A stretch of DNA of 8,356 nucleotides from Methylococcaceae bacterium (GTDB lineage: Bacteria; Pseudomonadota; Gammaproteobacteria; Methylococcales; Methylomonadaceae). The notes under the pieces are model-generated. The model had not been told where the DNA came from, did no database searches, and was given only the letters and a program-made list of their open reading frames with translations. The number at the start of each line of letters is the position of its first letter. The stretch's first letter is position 1. The stretch covers positions 1-8,356 of the forward strand of contig JABFST010000270.1 in NCBI GenBank assembly GCA_013140465.1. Reading direction: 5' to 3'. The translations under genes were made by a program, and so were the position numbers. Below are positions 1 to 5,677 of the stretch, in pieces.

Positions 1-11
1 CCGCCAAAGCC

Positions 12-206
12 ATGCGCTTTCAAAAGACCGGCTTGGTGTTGCTGACCTGTGCCGTCATGCTGCACTACATAGAACCCGCTAAAGCTGAAACCAACAGCGA
101 CAATACGGTTGCCGACGCTACGGAAACCAAAGCCGCAAACAAAAAAGCCACAGCCAAGGCCCAATCCAAAGAGGAAGAGCTTTGGAATTGTCCACAATGG
201 AAGTGA
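12..206 (+). pseudogene. 5' fragment of frameshifted TonB-dependent receptor (signal peptide and linker)
   Basis: This 64-codon frame encodes the missing N-terminus of the receptor that follows in another frame. Residues 1-25 form a Sec signal peptide: a basic start (MRFQK), a hydrophobic core (GLVLLTCAVML) and an AKA cleavage site before ETNSD. A Lys/Ala/Thr-rich linker follows and ends in SKEEEL. After that the frame reads WNCPQWK and stops at 204-206. The second receptor in this window has the same architecture, with a signal peptide, a K/A/T linker, KEDALELS and then the TonB box. This shows that the natural continuation is the frame starting near 182. No Shine-Dalgarno is visible in the 11 bases before the ATG, and the frame is open to the window edge, so a start further upstream is possible. 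It cannot work alone. It is either a genuine disruption or a sequencing/assembly indel. Confidence 0.8.
174..184 (+). other. Frameshift site within the first receptor gene
   Basis: Upstream reading is K-E-E-E-L-W, while the downstream frame reads L-E-L-S-T-M-E-V-T-A. The paralogous receptor reads K-E-D-A-L-E-L-S-P-M-V-V-T-A. The local bases are gaagagctttg. Removing one copy of the tandem AG (176-179) gives K-E-E-A-L-E-L, which matches the paralog residue for residue. Adding one base before CTTTG also restores the frame. A 2-bp tandem duplication or a 1-bp deletion therefore explains the break. The join itself is directly visible; which event happened is inference. Confidence 0.78.
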
Positions 207-2185
207 CTGCCAGCCAGCGTGCGGATAGCTTGGTCGGTATCGCCAGCAGCGCGTCGCAAGGCAATGTCGGGCAGGAACAAATCAAATACCGCCCGATAAC
301 CCGCCCTAGCGAAATTCTGGAAACCGTACCCGGCATGATTTCATCGCAGCACAGCGGCGAAGGTAAAGCCAGCCAATACTATTTACGCGGCTTTAACCTC
401 GACCACGGCACTGATTTTTTAACCCAAATCGATGGCGTACCGATCAACATGACCTCGCATTCACACGGACAGGGCTGGATGGACACTAACTTCCTGATTC
501 CTGAAATGGTTAAAAGCGTACATTACCAAAAAGGCAATTACTACGCCGATGCGGGTGATTTTTCCAGCACAGGTTCTGCCAATATTGAATACTTCAATGA
601 GCTAGCCGACACCACTGTTAAATTTACGGGCGGCAGTTTTGACTACTATCGTGGCTTGGCGGTCGGCTCACAAAAACTCGGCGGCGGCAATTTGCTGTAT
701 GCGGGTGAAACTGTTCACAACAACGGCCCTTGGCTAGTCGGTAACGAATACCTGAAATTCAACGGCGTGTTGCGCTATAGCCAAGAACATGCCGATTCCG
801 GCTGGAGCATCACCGCGATGGCTTATAAAGCCGACTGGAATTCTACCGACCAAATCCCGTTGCGGGCGGTCAAAAACGGTACGCTCAACCGCTTTGGCAC
901 TATCGACCCCACCGATGGCGGCAACAGCCAACGTTATAGCGTCACTGGCGAATGGCATCGGCAATCCGCTGACAGCGAAAGCAAAATCATCGCCTATGGG
1001 GTATTTTCTAAGCTGAATTTATATTCTAACTTTACTTATTTCCAAAACGACCCCGTGCGCGGCGACCAATTCGGCCAACCCGACAAACGCTGGACTTCCG
1101 GCCTAAAAGCCACGCACACTTTTTTCCATAAAATTGGCGATGCCGAATCCGAAACCACTCTCGGCTTTCAATTTCGCAACGACACCATCCGCAACGCCCT
1201 TACCTTAAACCAAGGCCGCTACCAATACGGCATTGTGCGCGAAGATGATGTCTGGGTCACTAACGCCAGCCCTTATGCCGAAAACAAAACCCGTTGGAAT
1301 GATTGGTTCCGCAGCAGTGTCGGGGTGCGTTTTGACGGCTATCAATTTGATGTCAGCAACAGCAACCAAGCCGCCAACAACGGCACACGCTACGACGGCA
1401 TGGTCAGCCCCAAATTGGCGCTGACGTTTGGCCCTTGGGCAGAAACCGAGTTTTATCTAAACGGCGGTTTAGGCTTTCATAGCAATGACGCGCGCGGCAT
1501 TAACACCCAAGTCGATCCGACGACAGGCAACAACACCGATGCCGATGGCAACGCGATTAACAAAGCCGTACCGCTGGCGCGTACTTATGGTGCCGAAGTG
1601 GGTTTGCGCTCAACTTGGGTGCCGGGCTTACAAAGCACTTTGGCGTTTTGGTGGTTGGATATTGATTCTGAACTGCTGTTTGTCGGCGATGCCGGTTCTA
1701 CCGAAGCCAGCCGCCCCAGCCGCCGTTTTGGTGTTGAATTTGCCAACTATTATTCACCCACCGATTGGCTGACCTTTGACATGGATTACAGTGCCTCGAA
1801 CTCAAAATTTCGTGGCAATGCCCCCGAAGGCAACTACATTCCTGGCTCTATTTCAACCGTATTGGCATCAGGCGTAACCGTACATGATGTTTGGGGCGGC
1901 TTTTTTGGCGGCCCGCGTTTGCGCTATTTTGGCCCACGGTCATTGATTGAAGACAACAGCGTGCGCTCAGAATCCACGATCATGTTGTCGGGCATGGTCG
2001 GCTATAAATTTAACCGCAATTGGACCGTGCAAGCCGAAGTGTTCAACCTGCTCAACCGCAAAGACAGTGGCATCGATTACTACTATGAATCACAACTCAG
2101 AAACGAAGCCGCACCTGTAAATGACATCCACTTCCATCCCGTAGAACCCATCAGCTTTAGGATGACCTTAACGGCGAGTTTCTGA
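182..2185 (+). CDS. TonB-dependent outer-membrane receptor, plug and barrel (out of frame with its signal peptide)
   Basis: Outer-membrane ligand-gated porin that would import a scarce substrate using TonB energy. Counting from 182, a TonB box (MEVTA, residues 6-10) is followed by the plug domain: SEILETVPG, RGFNLDHGTDF (from residue 69), IDGVPINM, the His-containing HSHGQGW (93-99) and GDFSSTGSANIEY. A barrel of about 500 residues follows, with alternating aromatic strands, an FNLLNRKD-type late motif and a C-terminal phenylalanine (TLTASF), as expected for BAM recognition. The protein is 667 codons here. Joined to 12-206 it would be about 723-724 residues, normal for the family. The TTG at 182 and the ATG at 197 are only the first possible starts in this frame; without the upstream fragment there is no signal peptide. 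I recognise the subfamily by its RGFNLDHGTDF / HGQGW signature but do not know its substrate. The His motifs in the plug and near the C-terminus (HFHP, about 650-653) hint at a metal-containing ligand. Confidence 0.88.
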   Translation: MELSTMEVTASQRADSLVGIASSASQGNVGQEQIKYRPITRPSEILETVPGMISSQHSGEGKASQYYLRGFNLDHGTDFLTQIDGVPINMTSHSHGQGWMDTNFLIPEMVKSVHYQKGNYYADAGDFSSTGSANIEYFNELADTTVKFTGGSFDYYRGLAVGSQKLGGGNLLYAGETVHNNGPWLVGNEYLKFNGVLRYSQEHADSGWSITAMAYKADWNSTDQIPLRAVKNGTLNRFGTIDPTDGGNSQRYSVTGEWHRQSADSESKIIAYGVFSKLNLYSNFTYFQNDPVRGDQFGQPDKRWTSGLKATHTFFHKIGDAESETTLGFQFRNDTIRNALTLNQGRYQYGIVREDDVWVTNASPYAENKTRWNDWFRSSVGVRFDGYQFDVSNSNQAANNGTRYDGMVSPKLALTFGPWAETEFYLNGGLGFHSNDARGINTQVDPTTGNNTDADGNAINKAVPLARTYGAEVGLRSTWVPGLQSTLAFWWLDIDSELLFVGDAGSTEASRPSRRFGVEFANYYSPTDWLTFDMDYSASNSKFRGNAPEGNYIPGSISTVLASGVTVHDVWGGFFGGPRLRYFGPRSLIEDNSVRSESTIMLSGMVGYKFNRNWTVQAEVFNLLNRKDSGIDYYYESQLRNEAAPVNDIHFHPVEPISFRMTLTASF

Positions 2186-2208
2186 TGATCGGATAAAAAC
2201 AACAACAG

Positions 2209-2249
2209 ACGTTTAGCTAGGCGATGGGAAAACCTAACTAGCTAAACGT
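2209..2249 (+). repeat. Perfect 12-bp inverted repeat with 17-nt spacer in the intergenic region
   Basis: The left arm acgtttagctag (2209-2220) is exactly complementary to the right arm ctagctaaacgt (2238-2249). As RNA, the spacer can add a small inner stem (UGGG 2225-2228 with CCUA 2233-2236 around AAAA). The structure lies 23 nt after the first receptor's stop and about 95 nt before the second receptor's start. It is not followed by a T-tract on the + strand (tatcggaac follows), so it is not a classic intrinsic terminator. Each arm contains the palindrome TAGCTA, with centres 25 bp apart, which would also suit a dimeric regulator's operator. Function is unknown: transcript-end stabiliser, weak terminator or operator. 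Confidence 0.7.
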
Positions 2250-2344
2250 TATCGGAACAAATTCTTAAGATTACACCTAACCGACCACGTTAGACAGTGT
2301 TGCAGGGATTCGTGCGCTTAAAATTTAACAAAATGGGCACTGCC

Positions 2345-4705
2345 ATGAGCCAAAATAACCATAATTTTAAAATTACCAGCCTGAGTTTAGCGATTTTAAT
2401 GTGTTGCACGGTGCAAGCCGAAACGCTGACCAGCCCCGATAAGACCACCAAAAAAACGGCTGAAAAAGCCAAAACGAAGGAAGACGCGCTCGAACTAAGC
2501 CCAATGGTCGTGACGGCAACCCGCTCAGAACTAGGCACGTTATCAGCACCCGCCAATGTCACAGTCGTTGATGACCGTACTATAGATCGCCGCCAAACCT
2601 TACGCATAGGTGATGCCCTTAAAGATGTGCCCGGCCTGTATTTGCGCGGCAGTGTGTTTGGCAATAACTTTCCTGGCAGCGGACAAAGCACAATGGCATT
2701 CCACGGCATCTCGGGTTCAAAACGCTCGTTGTTGCTGATTGATGGTCAACCGATTAATAGCGGCTCATTTGGCACGATCAACTGGAACAGTTTTATGACT
2801 GATGATGCCCAGCAAATCGAAGTTGTCCCGGGTGCATTTTCAGCGCTGTATGGCAGCGGTGCGATGGGCGGTGTCATCAACCTTATCACCAAAGTACCTA
2901 CTAAACGTGAAGCCAAACTTACCGTAGGTGGCGGCGGAGGTTCGGTAGACCAATGGTGGACGCGTGGCCTGTATCGTGACCGTTTCAGCAATGGCTTGGG
3001 CGTTACCATTAATTTCAACCACACCGAAAGCATGGGCTGGAGTGACAGCGATTATGTGATAGGCACGCCTAGCACCACCAAACGCAAAACCAATCCCTTG
3101 ACCGGTGCCATTCCTACCACCACCAGCCAAGGCACACCTGCCTATTGGGTAGGCTTAAAAGGTGCTAGGCCGTGGACGCAAGACAACGCCCAAATCAAAT
3201 TGTTTTACGACATTTCCGATGCCACAGACATTATGGCGGGTTTTGCTTGGGACAGTAATGACAATAGCTACTCCACCTATAGCAGTTTTTTGCAAGACCG
3301 CAATGGCAAAACGGTTGATAACCTGACGACAGCGTCTATTAATGGTCGCGCTTTTAGTGTCAGACCCGTTAATTTTGTCACCTCCACGCCTTCTTACGAA
3401 GACACTTACCGTTACTTTGCCCGTTTAAACCATGATTTTGGACATGACTTCACCCTAAAGGCAGACATTAGCTTTTTGGACCTAAACTTTGTCTCCTCCA
3501 CCGCATCCAGTGCCACTACAGCCAAACCGCCCGTCACTTATTTAGGGGGTGCAGGGCAATTGTCATCCATTCCTAATAACCGTCTGGACGGCACGGTAGC
3601 GTTGCGGATGCCCTTTGTTCTGGAACGAAACTTTTTAACCATCGGATTTTCCGGCAACCAAAACCGCCTTAACAGCTCCAGAAAAGCCTTGAGCAATTAT
3701 CGGGATGAAGATTCCGTCGTTGGCTTTGATTCCAGAAGCCGGGGCAGCAGCACCTTATTATCCGGTTTTTTCCAAGATGAATGGGGCTTGCTTGAAAACT
3801 TAACCGCTTATATCGGCGGACGCTACGACAACTGGGAAACCGAAGGCGAAATCTCAACCATGCCCTCGCCGAACAACCCTAAAACGCCGCTATTTACCAA
3901 AACCTATAACAGCCGTTCGGTCTCACAATTTAACCCCAAATTCTCTTTGGTGTGGTTGCCGCTCAGCAACACCAAATTATTTGCTTCCACGGGTTGGGCG
4001 TTCCGTCCGCCCACGCTTGCTGATTTATACACCACAACGGTTCTAACCTCACAAATTGGCGGTGCGCGGGTCACTTCAGAAGCATCACCCAATTTAAAGC
4101 CCGAAACCTTATTTACTTGGGAAGTAGGCGGCGAAACGCATATAAAAACCACAGGCACTACCATTGCCGCCAGTTATTTCCAACATTATTTGCGCGATTT
4201 GATGTACACGCGCACGTTTAAAACCCTCACCGCCAATGACACCACACAGTTATCCAACGCGGGCAAAGCCCAAGTGCAAGGCGTGGAAGTCAAGCTGACC
4301 CAAAACATGTACTGGGATTGGTTGCGCCTAGTAGGTACTTATACGCTCAACAACTCGGAGATTACTGAAAACTACGCCAAAAAATCCACCGAAGGCAAAT
4401 GGATGACGCAGTTGCCGCACAGCATGTACAGCGTAGGCATAGAATCCGAAAAAGGCGCGTGGTCGGGTTCCGTCATAGGCCGTTATCAATCACATATTTT
4501 TTCCAACGATGACAATTTGGATAAGGTTAATGGCGCATTTGGCAGTTATGACGCGTTCTTTAAATTGGATATGCGCCTTAATTACCAACTGACTAACAAC
4601 GTTAAGCTCGGGGTATCCGTCGATAACTTGCTGGATAGGGATTACTTCCAGTTTTACAAACAACCCGGACGCAGTGTTTACGGCGAAGTCAACCTTACTT
4701 ATTAA
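2345..4705 (+). CDS. TonB-dependent outer-membrane receptor, BtuB/HmuR-like
   Basis: Outer-membrane receptor and first gene of the chelatase operon; it probably imports the metal complex handled by the downstream proteins. Counting from ATG 2345 it has 786 residues. Residues 1-25 are a signal peptide ending VQA before ETLTS. Residues 26-50 are a Lys/Thr/Ala-rich linker. The TonB box MVVTATR is at 54-60. The plug carries IGDALKDVPGLYLRG, SLLLIDGQPINSG (Asp133) and LYGSGAMGGVINLITK. The barrel contains FRPP (553-556) and SPNL (581-584), resembling the FRAP/NPNL boxes of haem and related receptors but with no His between them. It ends VDNLLDRDYFQF...EVNLTY, so a Tyr rather than Phe closes the barrel. 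The frame is open from GTG 2297. ATG 2333 and GTG 2312 (preceded by AGGGA) are alternative starts, but 2345 gives the cleanest signal peptide. The ligand (haem, cobalamin or another chelate) is not determined by the sequence. No convincing promoter or B12 riboswitch was seen upstream. Confidence 0.94.
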   Translation: MSQNNHNFKITSLSLAILMCCTVQAETLTSPDKTTKKTAEKAKTKEDALELSPMVVTATRSELGTLSAPANVTVVDDRTIDRRQTLRIGDALKDVPGLYLRGSVFGNNFPGSGQSTMAFHGISGSKRSLLLIDGQPINSGSFGTINWNSFMTDDAQQIEVVPGAFSALYGSGAMGGVINLITKVPTKREAKLTVGGGGGSVDQWWTRGLYRDRFSNGLGVTINFNHTESMGWSDSDYVIGTPSTTKRKTNPLTGAIPTTTSQGTPAYWVGLKGARPWTQDNAQIKLFYDISDATDIMAGFAWDSNDNSYSTYSSFLQDRNGKTVDNLTTASINGRAFSVRPVNFVTSTPSYEDTYRYFARLNHDFGHDFTLKADISFLDLNFVSSTASSATTAKPPVTYLGGAGQLSSIPNNRLDGTVALRMPFVLERNFLTIGFSGNQNRLNSSRKALSNYRDEDSVVGFDSRSRGSSTLLSGFFQDEWGLLENLTAYIGGRYDNWETEGEISTMPSPNNPKTPLFTKTYNSRSVSQFNPKFSLVWLPLSNTKLFASTGWAFRPPTLADLYTTTVLTSQIGGARVTSEASPNLKPETLFTWEVGGETHIKTTGTTIAASYFQHYLRDLMYTRTFKTLTANDTTQLSNAGKAQVQGVEVKLTQNMYWDWLRLVGTYTLNNSEITENYAKKSTEGKWMTQLPHSMYSVGIESEKGAWSGSVIGRYQSHIFSNDDNLDKVNGAFGSYDAFFKLDMRLNYQLTNNVKLGVSVDNLLDRDYFQFYKQPGRSVYGEVNLTY

Positions 4706-4724
4706 CCCAACTCAAACTCAGATT

Positions 4725-5339
4725 ATGGCAACTCTCCTCGCTTTAGTGGAAAGCTTTTTATACCAGCTTTCAACATTTTTATATTACCCCGTGATTTTTG
4801 GCGTAGCGGGTCTCTGTTTATACGCGACCTACTTATTAGGCTTGTTTGCGCGTGATTGGCGGGAGCGGCAAAAAGGCCCGGCAAGGGCATTAACCGACTA
4901 CCAACAGGCATTAAGCGCATTATTGGCAGGCTTAAACCCAACCATGCCCGCTACCCTACAACAAGCCCATGTCGAACGGCTGCTACAAACCACGGAACTG
5001 GCATACATCAGCCGCTTGGACACGGTGCGGTTTTTAATACGCACCGGCCCCGCATTGGGCTTGATGGGTACATTAATCCCAATGGGCGCGTCATTGGCGG
5101 CCTTGGCGGAAGGCAATATACCCAATATGGCTAGCAGCATGGTCAGTGCTTTTACAGCCACCGTAGCGGGTTTGGCGGCGAGTGTGACCGCCTATTTAAT
5201 CGCGGTTGTCCGCGAAAAATGGCTGCGTGCCGATATTAGGGAAATGGAGTTCCACACCGAGATCACCTTGCACGACCATGCGCCATCGCCGCATCAGCAG
5301 ACCTATCCAGATGCCTTGTCCGAGGAGTTGAGCGTATGA
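4725..5339 (+). CDS. MotA/TolQ/ExbB-family proton channel protein (HmuU-like)
   Basis: Inner-membrane proton-channel subunit, expected to form a pentamer that converts proton-motive force into movement of an ExbD-like partner, here the DUF2149 protein encoded next. It has 204 residues and three predicted membrane segments. TM1 spans roughly 15-41 and is followed by a basic ARDWRERQK. After a cytoplasmic region, TM2 (about 105-127) carries the family signature GPALGLMGTLIPM (108-120). TM3 (about 139-166) carries SAFTATVAGLAAS with the polar Thr residues (T144, T146) typical of the ion path. The length and topology match ExbB/TolQ. The cytoplasmic tail has several histidines (FHTEITLHDHAPSPH), which is unusual. 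The ATG at 4725 is 19 nt after the receptor stop and opens at TM1. The open frame back to 4674 would overlap the receptor and adds an unlikely leader. No strong Shine-Dalgarno is seen, so translation may depend on coupling to the receptor. Confidence 0.92.
   Translation: MATLLALVESFLYQLSTFLYYPVIFGVAGLCLYATYLLGLFARDWRERQKGPARALTDYQQALSALLAGLNPTMPATLQQAHVERLLQTTELAYISRLDTVRFLIRTGPALGLMGTLIPMGASLAALAEGNIPNMASSMVSAFTATVAGLAASVTAYLIAVVREKWLRADIREMEFHTEITLHDHAPSPHQQTYPDALSEELSV
5322..5327 (+). promoter_or_regulatory. Shine-Dalgarno for the DUF2149 gene
   Basis: GAGGAG lies 8 nt before ATG 5336, inside the end of the ExbB-like gene. It fixes the start whose ATGA overlaps the upstream stop by 4 nt, the usual sign of translational coupling between partners. 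Confidence 0.75.
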
Positions 5340-5677
5340 AATACATGCAGCGGCATAAACGTCTAGTCACTCACAATGACCCCTTAGAAGACCCGATTGC
5401 AGGGGTCGCCAACTTATTCGACGCCAGTATCGTGTTCATTGTCAGCATGATGATTGCGTTGTTTATGGCTTATAACATGATGGATTTGCTCGACCCCAAT
5501 TCCGAAGTCACTATCACCAAAAAGACAGCCGACGGCAAAATCGAAATGGTCACCAAAAAAGGCAAACAAATTAAAGTGACCAAAGTGACCGACAAAACCT
5601 TGGAAGGCAGCGGTCAACGGTTAGGCACAGCGTATCAATTGGATGACGGGAAAATAGTCTATGTGCCTGAAAAATAA
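5336..5677 (+). CDS. DUF2149 protein, ExbD/TolR-like stator partner (HmuV-like)
   Basis: Small inner-membrane protein of 113 residues, the presumed partner of the ExbB-like channel. The N-terminus is cytoplasmic and basic (MKYMQRHKR), followed by the DUF2149 core DPLEDPIAGVANLFDAS. One membrane helix spans about 30-48 (SIVFIVSMMIALFMAY). Asp29 sits at the start of that helix, the position of the proton-carrying Asp of ExbD/TolR (known for those families, inferred here). The rest (about 50-113) is periplasmic and lysine-rich, and ends with GQRLGTAYQLDDGKIVYVP, a conserved-looking terminal motif of the family. Its ATG overlaps the upstream stop (ATGA) and has a good Shine-Dalgarno; its own end overlaps the chelatase gene by 17 nt. 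DUF2149 proteins are known to travel with ExbB-like and CobN-like genes. Its sandwiching here suggests it transmits force to the periplasmic chelatase rather than to a generic TonB. Confidence 0.92.
   Translation: MKYMQRHKRLVTHNDPLEDPIAGVANLFDASIVFIVSMMIALFMAYNMMDLLDPNSEVTITKKTADGKIEMVTKKGKQIKVTKVTDKTLEGSGQRLGTAYQLDDGKIVYVPEK

Noticed and set aside
177..185. Programmed frameshift at CTTTGG after a purine-rich stretch, resembling the prfB site
   Set aside because: The prfB type shifts +1, but here -1 (or +2) is needed, and there is no X-XXY-YYZ slippery heptamer; an indel is simpler.
2300..2328. Sigma-70 promoter TTGCAG - 17 bp - ATTTAA
   Set aside because: Only about half of each hexamer agrees with consensus and it would leave almost no leader before 2345; not strong enough to call.
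2186..2344. Cobalamin riboswitch upstream of the second receptor (ggcactgcc and gatgggaaaacc look vaguely like B12-box pieces)
   Set aside because: The conserved core, including a GCCCCCGCAACTG-like element, is absent and the region is too short and wrongly ordered.
2186..2344. Zur or Fur operator, considered because related clusters respond to metal limitation
   Set aside because: No match to the AT-rich palindromes of either regulator; the only strong dyad is the TAGCTA-containing repeat.
2290..2709. 139-codon open frame on the minus strand
   Set aside because: Lies wholly opposite the second receptor's signal/plug region, with no recognisable domain; a shadow of the coding strand.
4674..4724. 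Upstream GTG start for the ExbB-like protein
   Set aside because: Overlaps the receptor's C-terminus by 32 nt and adds a polar leader before TM1; the ATG at 4725 fits the family better.
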